From: Lamellibrachia satsuma
Taxonomy: Eukaryota; Annelida; Polychaeta; Sabellida; Siboglinidae
Assembly: GCA_033239005.1 (NCBI GenBank)
Contig: BSQZ01000006.1
Coordinates: 1,068,001-1,132,000, forward strand
Direction: 5' to 3'
DNA: 64,000 nucleotides
Below are positions 1 through 11,511 of the stretch, piece by piece (position 1 is the stretch's first letter; each line of letters begins with the position of its first letter). Below the pieces are notes generated by a model. It searched no databases. It saw nothing but the letters and a program-made list of their open reading frames with translations, and was not told the DNA's origin. The position numbers and the translations under genes are program-made.

Positions 1-553
1 CCCAAATCCTAGGCAGTTCTGCCATGGTGAAATGTATACATGAATGATTTGTTGTATCTTATTAATGTATATTAAAGAAATACATTTAGTATTTAATTCA
101 TATTCATGAAAATCTTCGTCAAATTGGGAGAATAATATAATAAAAAAATTTATTTTATCACAACTATAAAATTTACTCACTTTGTATTGTTGTGATACAA
201 TTTATTTCTACAGTATATGTAATTTGTGGTTTCTAATAAAATATTCATGACCAGAAGTGGGTCAGTGACTTATGACAATGGTTCCTTCATCTAAATAATG
301 GTGGTGATTGTTTAAATACTTGGATTAAATTGCAGGTAATTCTATAGATGATTTACTTCCACAGACATAAGTGATAATTGACACAGTGATAATTGGTACA
401 GTTGTGGCCATACAAACATAGGCTCAATATTGAAATGGCCATGGTGTACAGTTTTATTAATTAAGATTATACAACTGGACAAGTAACACCAGAAGCTGAT
501 GATACCAGTGAATGTTTAACAATGATGCACTCTTCATGTTGTTACTTTTGTAG

Positions 554-643
554 ATCGAGTTTATAGAAAGTCTTCCTAAAACCATCAGTGGCAAGATACG
601 TCGCGTAGACCTACGCAACAGAGAATGGAGGAAACAGCAGTGA
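554..643 (+). CDS. ACSM: Last coding exon of an upstream ACSM paralogue (partial gene)
   Basis: The exon follows a TTTTGTAG acceptor and encodes the C-terminal end of a medium-chain acyl-CoA synthetase, including the A10 motif LPKTISGKIRR. The lysine of SGK is the residue that catalyses adenylation in this family. Compared with the exon at 11512-11616, a CGA codon has become TGA, so the protein ends five residues early. Loss of five tail residues may be harmless. All earlier exons lie left of the window, so it is unknown whether this copy is intact. Confidence 0.85.
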   Translation: MEFIESLPKTISGKIRRVDLRNREWRKQQ

Positions 644-775
644 TTGGATGACATTTAATTTGTGATACAGCTAAACAGACATGTACTAATGAAGTATACA
701 TATCAATGATATCATGATCTGTTATTATTAAAAAAAATTTAGTTAATTTCTATTTTATTTTGAAGCATAGTGCAA

Positions 776-808
776 CATATATATTATATGTATATATCTA
801 TATATATT
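776..808. repeat. Short TA tract, counterpart of the expanded tract at 11733
   Basis: About 30 bp of imperfect TA follow the sequence GCATAGTGCAACATATAT. The same flank in the downstream duplicate leads into roughly 300 bp of TA. Confidence 0.85.
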
Positions 809-1344
809 TAATTGAAAAGGAAATCAATAATTGTATATCACATTTAACATGCATGTTTTGCTATAACAGAATAATATTTTGATAGTTATTCATACATATA
901 CATATAATATTAATTCTTCCAGGTGTTAATGTATGGCAAATAAATAAACTAATGTAATTATATAATTGAATAAATGGAGCATGTGTGCGTTACCTATATT
1001 CCTGGATATATTGGTAATATATATTTCTGTATCCGATTTAACATGCATTACTAATTTTATGTTACAACAGAATAATATTTCCCTACTTATTCATAATATA
1101 TATCATATATAAAGTTAACTATAAGTGTATGTATAAAACGTTTACACTCTTGGATGCTAAATATTGGTGTGGGGGAACCATTCCTAATCCAAATGCCTCG
1201 GGAGAAAAAAGAACATACTTGGTACAGTGTAGTTGCATCTTGTATATTTATAAAAATATCGTTCAGTATAATTTAGAAGATGCTGTAAGTGGTAATCATG
1301 TAGTAATGTAGTAATTGCATGTATGTTAATTAACTAGAGCATAA

Positions 1345-3120
1345 TATGATAACACAGTATTTTAACCGTCTTTTCTTAATCTTTTATTTTTGGTCTTAAC
1401 TTTTGTATTAATTCTGCTTTTTCTTTTGGTTGTATTTGAACTTTTGGTTGACATTTTGTACTTTATGTGGTACTGAAGTTAGATCAGGAGTGTAAATTGT
1501 GCAATGATTGAGAAACTTGGTTTTGTATAATTTTTAGTGGTTATAAGCTGTAATAAACGCAATTTTATCTTACATACTTGCCTTACAGTGGTCAATTCTT
1601 AATTTAGGCATAAGCTTACCTGCAGCCTACATACTATTATAGTGATTTAACAGTCACATTAGTGAGACGTATTTTAATCCATTGTACATTTATTACACTC
1701 AATAACTGAAGTTATTTAGTAGATGCTGGTATGATAATATTATATGATGAAGACTGTGTGCTGTACTGTATAAACACCGCGCCTCCAGTGGGTTCTTGCC
1801 TTTCAACAGCATGGATGCCACTGCCCTGTGCCAGCCTCCCTGTATCATGTGTTAACTGATAAGGGCTCAGCAGTCTTGTTTTATTAACGGGTGTTCTATT
1901 TATGTCTATGGGTATTTCATAATATTATATGAGTGAATATACAATACTGCAGAGTTTTGTGTGCCGCATATTTTGATTGCAATATATCCTTTAACTAATA
2001 CTTTCCTGTATTTTTTTCTTCGATATTTTAACGGATGATAGTGTTTTACGTAATTTACAAATGTATTTCATATTTAAAAGAACTCAGTTGTGCAAATTTC
2101 CTTTGGTTTAATGAGAAGGGTTCCCCAAAATAGGTTGTCCCGTAGACCTGCTAAAAAACCGAGGTCTCGTATAGATTCTATTGTATGTCCTAAAAATATG
2201 TTTTAAATATAATTAGATATAATATATCAAATATGCGTTCAAGTATAATAACTAACACACCTGTAATGTGGTACGTTAACTAATTATTAGAAATATAGTA
2301 TCTAAAAATCCCTGTCCCTGCTTTCTTGTCCGGGTTTATGTCACGTTGCTCAATTTAACGTCGAGCAAAAATAAAGTCACATGCTGTCTCTTTTCTGTTT
2401 TATAATATTAAAAGGTATGCCAGACGTGGTGAACTTGCTGAACACAATGTCAATATTTTCTGCAATTTTTTTCAACGAACAGGATTGTTCGTTGAAAAAA
2501 ATGTGTTTACTCTTACTCGTGTTAACTACAGTATAAAATGCAAATTGTGGGAACAGAAACATCACAGCGTTTATTTTATGCCATCATTGCAGTGTGTCGT
2601 CGCAGATAGTCTATGCTACAAATATCGCTAGATCGAATATCGCTACATCTCCCTTTCTTTACAAAAATGAAAATGCTAGCCAAACTACTAATCTACAGGA
2701 ACAATGTACTTAATTTGTTCAATGGAAAATATGCGCTGTATAATTATGTCAATAAAGCATATTAAATAATTGATGTTGATTAAACTTGTTGGGCCTGGGC
2801 CTGGCTGTGCTAAGTTACTAGAATACTGAAATTATTAAGTAATTTTTTAATGATTGATAAAATGGAAAGAACTGTGTAAGAGATATTCTAAATCACTAGT
2901 TAACAATTATTTCAGTAGTTTTTTATTAGAACATTTAATTTTGCTTTCAATTATTTAACAAGTACTACACTAATTTTGCTAAGTTTGTCAACAATAACTT
3001 CTCAAAATTCACACATAGAATCAAGATAATTAGATCAAGTCTGTGTGACACAAGAAATGTCAAATTAATTTAGAATTTTTTTATTTTACATTGTATAACT
3101 AGTTGTCTGTAAGTAAAATT
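1345..3120. other. Intergenic, no gene seen
   Basis: AT-rich unique sequence between the two ACSM copies. Nothing longer than 65 codons is open, and no splice-bounded coding segment or RNA gene was recognised. It contains the perfect hairpin at 2465-2500. Confidence 0.6.
2465..2500. repeat. Perfect snap-back hairpin
   Basis: The arm TTTTTTTCAACGAACA is followed by the loop GGAT and the exact reverse complement of the arm: 16 paired bases and a 4-base loop. The flanks show no longer inverted repeat. The stem is too short for a normal microRNA precursor. Confidence 0.9.
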
Positions 3121-3123
3121 GGG

Positions 3124-3463
<340 letters not shown>

Positions 3464-3629
3464 CTGTAGGGACAGTTTGGCATGTGCGGCTTTCAAGATG
3501 TTTTGGCTGAAGTTCTTCCATTGATTTCAGTTATGCAATCTCAGCCAGTCTAGATCTTGCTGGTTTCAAAGACGCTTGCTGACTTCCTGCCGATCTTTGT
3601 CAAGGGCAGTTGCGAGAGCCGCTCATGGT

Positions 3630-3706
3630 TGTGTGTGTGTGTGTGTGTGTGTGCGTGTGTGCGTGCGTGCGTGCGTGCGTGCGTGCGTGAGTGCCTGCCT
3701 GCGTGT
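3630..3706. repeat. Compound (GT)n(GTGC)n microsatellite
   Basis: A GT run passes into GTGC tetramers and then TGCC units. It is a simple repeat. Confidence 0.95.
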
Positions 3707-4239
3707 TTGTTTGTTATTAAAATATATATGCAAGTAAAAAAGTTATGCCATTTTAATCATAAACATGTTGATGGGTGAGAATGAGACTAATAACATTATT
3801 AAATTAGCCTTTCTGGAAAAAGTTTATTAAATTAACTTAAATGAGTTAATTCAATTACTATATTAACAATTGAAATTAACCCTGATATTCACCCATATGT
3901 CTACAGATCACACAAACATATTGCCTCCATATCGATAATTGGTTGATGTCACGAAAACCCACCAACTCAGGTTCCAGTGAGTATAGATAGACAGATATAT
4001 GATATTAGATGATGTGATCAAGAGACAGACAGTGAGAATGACAATAGGATGAGCATAGTTATATATGTCCTGTGACATTCCACAAATATCTCATAACTGA
4101 TACACTGAGCGAACAGTAAATTTTCAAAAATGACTCATGAAAACAAACATTTTTACTTTCATTTAAAAAAGAGACAACAAATTAATTACTTAAGCAATTA
4201 ATTTATAATTATGCAACAAAATACAGTACATATGTAACA

Positions 4240-4402
4240 TGATACAGATATAACATGATACTTGTGTAATATGATACATGTGAGACATGATACATGTGTA
4301 ATATGATACATGTGAGACATGATACATGTGTAATATGATACATGTGAGACATGATACATGTGTAACATGATAAATGTGTAACATAATGCAGATGTAACAT
4401 AG
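4240..4402. repeat. Tandem repeat, ~15-bp unit
   Basis: Units of the type ATGATACATGTGTAA alternate with ATGATACATGTGAGAC, giving a 30-31-bp higher-order period over about 160 bp. The two short reverse-strand open frames here are by-products. Confidence 0.9.
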
Positions 4403-4858
4403 TACAGGTATAATAGTATTATTATGCTGAATGTTACTTATGCTATATGAACATGTGCAGATGCATTAGCAATTTGTAAAGTTTGCTAACTGCAGTTTTT
4501 ATGTCTCGTGCTTTACATGAGGTTTTACCTACAGTCGATGTAAACTTATTTATTGTTTACGTTTATATAAAAACTGTCTTTGACATGTATACATGCATAT
4601 CCATCATCCATGTCACTTTTTAAAGGGAACATAAATGCCAAGAAATTTAATCATTATTACATCATGAAATAACATTAATTGTAAGTAAAGACATATTTAT
4701 GCACTTTGCGAAACATATCTCTGAAATTCTATATTATTTCTATTATTTCTGTTTTTGTTCTGTTTTATTTGTATTCATTACACCAGGAGCATATCTACCT
4801 AACGTGTCTTTCTAGGTATCAGACTTCATCACTCATTCATGACACAACATCCGTTGCC

Positions 4859-5185
4859 ATGACAGCATCAAGCAAACCAATGGTGTCTGCCATTGCCATG
4901 GCAGCCAAGAGGTTCTCCTCGGTGCCCCGTTGGTGCACCCACCACCTAGTCTCGAGACGTTTCCTCCACCGTGCCACGGAACGACACAACAAACCTTTGT
5001 GCATGAACACCGCTGCACCCTTTGGTAGTGTGCATTTTTGCCACATGAGGGCTTCTTCTACAGCATCAGCACCATCTGCTGTTGGATTTGACAACTATGA
5101 CCACGAAGTAAAGAATTTTAAACTTCACGTACCTGAATACTTCAACTTTGCTTCTGACATCATAGATGTTTGGGCAGAAAAACAG
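4859..5185 (+). CDS. ACSM: ACSM exon: mitochondrial presequence and N-terminus
   Basis: The exon probably begins after the TTTCTAG acceptor ending at 4815, so a separate 5'UTR exon should lie upstream. The ATG at 4859 starts a long stretch rich in R, S and A and poor in acidic residues, which fits a mitochondrial targeting sequence. The family segment VPEYFNFASDIIDVWAEKQ follows. The donor is CAG|GCAAGT, a GC donor. Confidence 0.8.
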
Positions 5186-5350
5186 GCAAGTATAATGGGA
5201 ATGTATTTAAGAATTTTTCTCTAAGACTAAGGCTTTTGCATTTCTGAACAGATCAAACCTGGTGATCATGTTTAATTATATGTCTGATTGTCAGTTTATT
5301 AGCAACTTATTATTTTGTTAGGACCTAAAATGAATAATTATTGTGCCCTT

Positions 5351-5825
5351 GTAACAGTCACACAGTGGTAGCAGTCAGAACGTTGGACTCTCAATCGAGA
5401 GAATTCTGGTTCAAATCCTCTTGCTGCTGTTTCAAAACTTTGGCAGTTTTGTTTATCCCACATTGCCACAGTTTAAGTCTCCATGCAGTAATTGCATTGT
5501 GGCTGAATGCTTCCCACAGAAGTCGAGATGGTGTTAGAACAGGCATAGGTAGCATAGTAATATGTAATAGTAATCGTAATAGGTAATAGATGTTAGTTAA
5601 TTGACATTCAGCAATAGTAATAACAACCCAGTAATAGTAATAGTAATATATATATATATATATATATATATACTGGTAATAATAATATATTAGAATTAAT
5701 GTAATAGTAATAGAAACAGTAAGAAGTAATAGATTGTCTGTAATAGAACCCATGCCTGCGTTGGTATAAACAGGTCTGCCAGGCGGTGAAGTGTAAAGCA
5801 CTTCAAACAGTCCCAAGGACTGGAT
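5351..5825 (+). repeat. tRNA-derived SINE with LINE-like tail, interrupted by a MITE
   Basis: The head GTGGTAGCAGTCAGAACG and the B-box-like GGTTCAAATCC are tRNA-like. The 3' part (GGTCTGCCAGGCGGTGAAG, then AAGCACTTCAAACAGTCC, then CTGGATACC) is shared with copies at 18296, 18985, 32795 and 55114. A 219-bp DNA element (5540-5758) sits inside it. Confidence 0.85.
5540..5758. mobile_element. hAT-like MITE with TAATAG arrays, inserted in a SINE
   Basis: The ends are CAGGCATAGG and CCCATGCCTG, which form an imperfect inverted repeat. The flanks TGTTAGAA and CGTTGGTA both match the SINE segment TCTTGGAA, as expected for a decayed 8-bp target duplication. The interior is rich in TAATAG units and includes a short TA tract. 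It belongs with the larger element at 32351-33561. Confidence 0.75.
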
Positions 5826-5970
5826 ACCATTTTCTGAATTTATGTAAAATAGCGATGTCTGATCATTACACTACTTTGAACAGCTACTGATAGGATTCCA
5901 TAATATCTGCTTTCAGTATTGTAATTGTTATATTACCAATAATGACAGCCGTCATGATACATGTTGACAG

Positions 5971-6083
5971 GACATCCAACATACTCTCAGGACCATGTCA
6001 GTTGACACCAGGTGATCGGGTTGTGGTCATCTTACCCAGAGTGCCAGAGTGGTGGCTTCTCAATATAGCTTCCTGCAGAATGG
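5971..6083 (+). CDS. ACSM: ACSM exon: GDRVVVILPRVPEWW segment
   Basis: Bounded by GTTGACAG and by ATGG|GCGAGT, a GC donor. It encodes a segment beginning TSNILSGPCQL and containing the family signature ILPRVPEWWL. It starts in phase 2 whereas the preceding exon found ends in phase 0, so at least one exon is missing between them. Confidence 0.85.
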
Positions 6084-6614
6084 GCGAGTCTTGATCATAT
6101 TCCCTGTCTCATAGCAGGTTTTTATTCCCAGAACTAGGCAAACCCTCGCTTTCTCTTTAACATTAAAATCATCTGAAACTACTTTCCACAAAAATCGCAA
6201 GACATATCTTTGCACAAATTACATTTCCAGTTTTCCACACTCAACAGTGCCTCACACATGTGATGACTTTCGTATGTCCCTGTTTGTGATATCATGCTTG
6301 ACGATCCTGGTTTGCTACACCTCTGAGCTCGGGTCCTGAGTATTTATGGGCTAAAAAGTGTCGCAGTGCCCATTGGTATGCCTACAACTGTTTTACTATA
6401 TGTCATTAAAGGGCATTGCCATTTAACAACCATAATGTGTTTTTTCTATTGCTACATAAACTAAGCAATGCACAGCAGGCTCCATCGAACACCACAACTA
6501 ACAACTGCATTAGATGAGACAATGGTACGGTGAGTAAAAGTGTATTATTAATTGTTGCTGACAATTCCATTGCACATGATCCTTAGTGAGATGTAGATGG
6601 GTTTGTGATGACAG

Positions 6615-6733
6615 GTGTAGTGTTGATACCTGGTACGACTCAGCTGACAGCTCGAGACATTCGCCACAGGCTGCTTCGGTCAGGAGCCAAGTGTATTATA
6701 ACTGATGCCGCAACGGCCAACGATGTGGACCAG
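6615..6733 (+). CDS. ACSM: ACSM exon: PGTTQLTARDI segment
   Basis: Bounded by ATGACAG and CAG|GTCAGT. It encodes GVVLIPGTTQLTARDIRHRL and onward to TANDVDQ, a conserved ACSM segment. Phases join cleanly with the neighbours. Confidence 0.9.
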
Positions 6734-7132
6734 GTCAGTTCTCAAACACGCTTCATAAATCACAACCAGTGATTCAGCCTTCAAGACACCTGAGCAAGAA
6801 GACAGATCACGTCAGTCTAAACCAATTGTAAACCAACTGAATTACTGGCAAGATTAGGCACAAGATTAACTACAAAATTAACTTGTACCTTTTTTATATT
6901 CCTGTGTCTTGATTTTTGGCTGTTAACGTACAATTGCAGTATTCAGTTTATACAAAATAGTAAAAATAGAGTCTGTAAGCATTGATCAGGTTGTTTTTAA
7001 TTAATTTCTACTTAGCTTACAATTATAAAACAGTTGTTTGTTTGTCAACATGTTATGATTGAATTATTTTAGAAATGCAAACTTCAAATTCTGTCACATG
7101 TAAATAACAATGCATTTTGTACTTAATTTCAG

Positions 7133-7194
7133 GTAATTGGCGATTGCCCGAATGTTCAAACAAAATTGGTTGTTGGAAATTCTGCAAATCCAAG
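7133..7194 (+). CDS. ACSM: ACSM exon: CPNVQTKLVVG segment
   Basis: Acceptor AATTTCAG; donor AAG|GCAAGT, the third GC donor of this gene. The next exon supplies the base that completes an AGA codon, so the GC junction is forced by the reading frame. Confidence 0.85.
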
Positions 7195-7221
7195 GCAAGT
7201 GCATGTATTCACGCATATATA

Positions 7222-7227
7222 TGTATG

Positions 7228-7259
<32 letters not shown>

Positions 7260-7274
7260 ATGTATATATATATA
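7222..7274. repeat. TA tract in ACSM intron
   Basis: Imperfect TATATG/TATA run of about 50 bp. Confidence 0.9.
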
Positions 7275-7344
7275 TTATGCATTTTAAAAGTAACATGTTT
7301 TAGTAATGTTTTGAAAATGTAGTCTTTGGAATATTCTGTTTCAG

Positions 7345-7399
7345 ATATGGGTGGCTTGACTTTGTGCAGTTGTTCAATGCTGTTAAACCACATAACAAG
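7345..7399 (+). CDS. ACSM: ACSM exon: YGWLDFVQLFNAV segment
   Basis: Acceptor CTGTTTCAG and donor AAG|GTAATT. The 18 codons match the 'GW-f-L' segment that precedes the ATP-binding loop in ACSM proteins. Confidence 0.85.
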
Positions 7400-7918
7400 G
7401 TAATTGCATTATTATGAATAAGTCATGTTGGTTATGTGCCACAGTCATGTTAAGAGAATAGGTCATGTTGGTTGTGTACCACAGTCATGTTAAGAGAATA
7501 AGTCGTGTTAATTACTTGACAGAAATTGACAAATATATTGTACGAGTGGAGGACACAATTGTTGACTCTTGATAAATCAATGGCTAATTGTCTATAATAT
7601 CATATGGAGCTAGCACCTTTGGGTGGCAGTCTTTTTTAATTTTGTAAAAAATCATTTGTGTTAAAGATAATGTTGTAGCTGAATAAAACTTAATAGCTTA
7701 GATTAATTATTTGTTCATGTTTTTAAAGAAATACATTTGGGGCTAGCCTTGGTTTATTTCAGTGGTAGTCATGTCACTTGGGTCCATGATACTCACTGTT
7801 TTTTAGTAACACATGATTACAAGATAATGTGTTGCTTTATAATGTACATGACCACCTAGAAAGTGACCTCTATGGTGGACCCATTGAACTATTTCTGTGT
7901 TGTTACTGTGTTTTGTAG

Positions 7919-8040
7919 CAGGTCCAGACAAAGTCAGATGACCCGCTGCAGATATACTTCACAAGTGGCACGACTGGCGAACCAAAGATGACGCAACAGA
8001 CACACTCCAGTTATGGACTCGCGTCCGTCATCACAGGAAA
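7919..8040 (+). CDS. ACSM: ACSM exon: ATP phosphate-binding loop
   Basis: It encodes YFTSGTTGEPKM, the A3 motif of adenylate-forming enzymes, followed by THSSYGLAS. The acceptor is TAGCAG, a NAGNAG tandem acceptor, so one glutamine may be included or skipped. The donor is GGAAA|GTATGT. Confidence 0.9.
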
Positions 8041-8305
8041 GTATGTCACATGACACATTGCTGTGCTTAGGTTCCACCATCATAAAATTCTAGTTAATAA
8101 AATGTTAATATTACAGAACACTAAAAGAATGTCCAAAATAAGTGCGTGCGTTTGTTCGTTTGTGTGTTCGTTCGTTCGTTCAACCATTTTTCATGTTTAG
8201 GATAGTTATGAAAAAAGAATGACACTTTACTTTTTCTCCTTTGATGAAGCTGATCTGGTAAAAATATGATAAGATATGAAATATGACAAACTACTTTCTG
8301 TGCAG

Positions 8306-8462
8306 GTACTGGCTGGATCTGACTCCATCAGATGTCCATTGGAACCTGTCAGACACTGGCTGGGCGAAGTCAGCTTGCAGCAGTGTGTTTGGCCCTTGGA
8401 CCCAGGGAGCATGTGTCTTTGTCCACCATTCTCCCAAATTTACCCCACAGAGGGTCTTAGAG
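8306..8462 (+). CDS. ACSM: ACSM exon: SDTGWAKS segment
   Basis: It encodes the section from YWLDLTPSDVHWNLSDTGW to HHSPKFTPQRVLE, collinear with the ACSM A4 region. Junctions are TGTGCAG and GAG|GTATGT. Confidence 0.92.
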
Positions 8463-8548
8463 GTATGTATTGGACATTTTTTTATACATGTAGTCATGCA
8501 AAATTTTGCCAGACAGTAAAGTCATTGTATAAACTTATTTTATTACAG

Positions 8549-8677
8549 GTGTTGGAGAAGTATCCCATCAGCACTTTCTGTGCTGCACCGACGGCGTATC
8601 GCATGCTGGTGCTAGAGAACTTTGCCAAGTACAACCTCAGCTCCATACGCCATTGTGTCAGCTCAGGCGAGCCACTG
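8549..8677 (+). CDS. ACSM: ACSM exon: CAAPTAYRML segment
   Basis: It encodes YPISTFCAAPTAYRMLVLEN and onward to HCVSSGEPL, matching the ACSM segment before the GYGQTE motif. Junctions are TTATTACAG and CTG|GTATGA. Confidence 0.92.
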
Positions 8678-8832
8678 GTATGACAATACCATGTTTTTTT
8701 GTGTATCAATTATTTTATATTAGTTTATATCTATTATTTTATATTTGTTATTTCATATTAATTATTTTATATTTAGTATCATTATGTTATATTTGTTATT
8801 TAGTATTTATTGTTAACAAATGCACATTTTAG

Positions 8833-8892
8833 AATCCTGAGGTGATTGACCAATGGCTACTCACTGCACATGGAGTCCAAGATACTCAGTAA
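8833..8892 (+). pseudogene. ACSM: Truncated ACSM exon (NPEVIDQW then unrelated, TAA)
   Basis: After a TTTTAG acceptor the frame reads NPEVIDQW, as expected for the family. It then departs from the family and stops at TAA (8890-8892), with no donor in between. The usual continuation to the GYGQTE motif is not found here or up to 9456. The simplest reading is a deletion with one edge near 8856. Confidence 0.75.
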
Positions 8893-9456
8893 TCCTCACT
8901 CACTTACTTGTAAGTTCATACTTGTAAGTTCATACTTGTATGTTCATACTTGTACGTTCATACTTGCACACACAAACAATCCTTAGCCCGAGCACAACCA
9001 GCGAAAACAAGCAAACAATCACACACCACCACAATGTGTCGCCATGCACCGGCACCATCTTACTGCGGCCAGAAATCTGACACAGTGGACTACAGAACAG
9101 AAAATCATTTACTTCCATCTGTATTCATGAATACATTCCACCAGGATGGATTTACCAGTGGGTGATATGTGAGATACAAAGTGTTCCTAAATTATTTTTC
9201 CTATTTTTAATGTAAAAAAATAACTAATATACATAATAAGCATGCATTTTACACCATCTTGTAGTAAGTAGAGCAAGCCCGGAAAATGAAACTTGGCGAC
9301 TTTGCAAGAGATGGTTTGATTACAAGATGGTACAAACAGCATGCTTGTATTTACATTCATTATGTTTTATTTATATTCAAAATAGGAAATATAATTTAGG
9401 AAACCTGTCAGTTTTCTGTGTTTTTGTGTGCTATGTAAGATGTCTGTGTGTTGAAG
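8893..9456. other. Segment where the central ACSM exons are expected but absent
   Basis: It begins with about five 15-bp repeats (ACTTGTAAGTTCAT type, 8907-8974) and continues as non-coding sequence. No frame encodes the GYGQTE region, the second GD motif or the segment up to the hinge. Confidence 0.65.
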
Positions 9457-9556
9457 GTATCGGATTGGACCATTTGAGGTGGAGAGTGCCTTGCTTGAGC
9501 ACCCAGCAGTAGTTGAGTCGGCCGTCGTCAGCAGTCCACATGCCACCAGGGGAGAG
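9457..9556 (+). CDS. ACSM: ACSM exon: YRIGPFEVE hinge/C-domain segment
   Basis: It encodes [20 protein letters not shown] and ends at TRGE. This is the start of the mobile C-terminal domain of adenylate-forming enzymes. Junctions are TTGAAG and GAG|GTCAGA. Confidence 0.92.
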
Positions 9557-9897
9557 GTCAGATCATCACTCGCTCACTCGAGATTGATCTTGCAGCATGA
9601 ATTAATCATTCTATTCTTATTCCATAAGCAGTTATCATCATCCTTACAAAATATGTCTTTCCAAATGGCATCTCAACAATATTAGCTACTTTCTAAACAA
9701 TTATTATAGGAATACACCCAAACCACAACTTCTCTTGTTCTAAGTATAACACAAATGCATTATCTATTTAATGGCTCTCATTCCTTTTTTAAGTGCTCTC
9801 AATATTTTGAAATGTTTTTCCCCACCCTCCCACCCCATCTACACCAGTGTTTGTTTGATTTCTGGTTGGGTCGGTTTACTAACTTTGTGTGATATAT

Positions 9898-9946
9898 GTT
9901 TGGTGGTTGGTTCCCCCACCTTTGGTGGTTGGTTCCCCCACCTTTG
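9898..9946. repeat. 22-bp direct repeat, two copies
   Basis: TTTGGTGGTTGGTTCCCCCA occurs twice in tandem. Confidence 0.85.
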
Positions 9947-10284
9947 CTGATATTTTGTAAGCTGACTATATAAACTTGGTCACAACTGTTTTCATCTTGT
10001 ATATACATAATGTATTTATGATGTATACATAATATATTGCATTTTACTATTTGGCTTATTATAAAGCTCGTATACAAACATATATTTGACTTTGTTGTCT
10101 TTAGCAAACAAGCCATGGTTCCATGTTATTAACTCTTATGTAGGTAGCTTTGTCCTACATAAAGAAATTATATTATATTTGTTCAGTCTTTTGTTCCACC
10201 ACACCCGCTAATAGAATCTCTTTAATCTGCACCAGTTGCTGTGTTGGGAATGACCACAGTATGGGTAACACTTGTTGTCCACAG

Positions 10285-10404
10285 GTTGTGAAAGCATATG
10301 TCGTGTTGAGGACAGACTATCAGAATGCCGATAAAGAGGCATTGACATCTGAACTTCAGCAGCTTGTGAAAGATGTCACAGCTCCATACAAATATCCAAG
10401 CGAA
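10285..10404 (+). CDS. ACSM: ACSM exon: C-domain, APYKYPSE
   Basis: It encodes VVKAYVVLRTDY and onward to KDVTAPYKYPSE, the conserved segment just before the A10 lysine. Junctions are GTCCACAG and GAA|GTAGGT; the exon ends in phase 0. Confidence 0.93.
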
Positions 10405-10443
10405 GTAGGTGAATGATTCACAAGATCTACTGTGCTTTTTCAA

Positions 10444-10859
10444 CAGTGGAGGTATGTTTTTTTCCCAGGGGCCACTCAATATATACCATCCTTGAAAATT
10501 TTTCTAACTCCCCCCAAACAAGTTTCAGACTTCTGTCAAAGACATACCCTTTTCACATTGAGTGGATTGAAATATACACCCTTTAACATGTAAAATATGC
10601 ATTGTTCCATGACAGATTAATTCGCTGAAATATTTTATTCGTAGATAAAGCGGACGTCTCAGTTGCCACCCTTTATTGTAATAACATGTTATGAGATGTC
10701 AAAATATATATACTTAATTACCTGATTGATGTCATTTCTGATTTGATGTCCTCAATGTATTGTGTGGGTTAACACCGAAAACATACCCATAAAACATGAA
10801 CGTTTTCTCAAGGAAGGTATCAATGCATTGAGTGGCTCCACTGGGGCCTTACCTCACTG
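10444..10859. mobile_element. Putative small inverted-repeat DNA element
   Basis: The left end carries CAGTGGAGGTATG and, further in, CAGGGGCCACTCAAT. The right end is the approximate reverse complement (ATTGAGTGGCTCCACTGGGG, then CCTTACCTCACTG). A third CACTCAA-type block is internal. No clear target duplication was found, so the superfamily is undetermined. Confidence 0.5.
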
Positions 10860-11511
10860 GATCAAAGAAGGATCTATTGTGTATACACCTGTTGATATAT
10901 TTACATTGTTCCAGCCCATGATTTGTACCAAATCCTAGGCAGTTCTGCCATGGTGAAATGTATACATGAATAATTTGGTGTATCTTATTAATGTATATTA
11001 CATAAATACATTTAGTATTTAATTTACATTCGTGAAAATCTTCATCAAATTGGGAGAAAAATATAATGTAAAATTTTACAGTTATAAAGTTGACTCACTT
11101 CGACGTTTCGGCAGCCACCAGACATCACAGTGGGTAAACTGTATCGTTGTGATACAATGCATTTCTACAGTATATGTAATTTGTGGTTTCTAATAAAATA
11201 TATGTGACCAAAAGTGGGTCAATGACTTATGACAATGGTTCCTTCATCTAAATAATGGTGGTGATTGTTTAAATACTTGGATTTAAATTGCAGGTAATGC
11301 TTTTGATAATTTACTTCCACAGAAGTAAGTGATAATTGACACAGTGATAATTGGTACAGTTGTGGCCATACAAACATAGGCTCAATATTGAAATGGCCAT
11401 GGTGTACAGTTTTATTAATTAAGATTATACAACTGGACAAGTAACACCAGAAGCTGATGATACCAGTGAATGTTTAACAATGATGCACTCTTCATGTTGT
11501 TACTTTTGTAG

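Larger units (their letters stand above)
1..1340 (+). repeat. Upstream copy of a ~10.9-kb tandem duplication (tail only)
   Basis: The sequence is closely similar, in the same orientation, to 10927-12563. Both begin with AAATCCTAGGCAGTTCTGCC and continue through an ACSM last exon and its 3' flank. Offsets of 10926-10958 bp show the repeat unit. Differences include a ~45-bp segment present only in the other copy (about 11100-11145) and much longer TA and GTGC tracts there. Similarity fades near 1340, so this is probably one duplication edge. The rest of the upstream unit lies outside the window. Confidence 0.9.
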
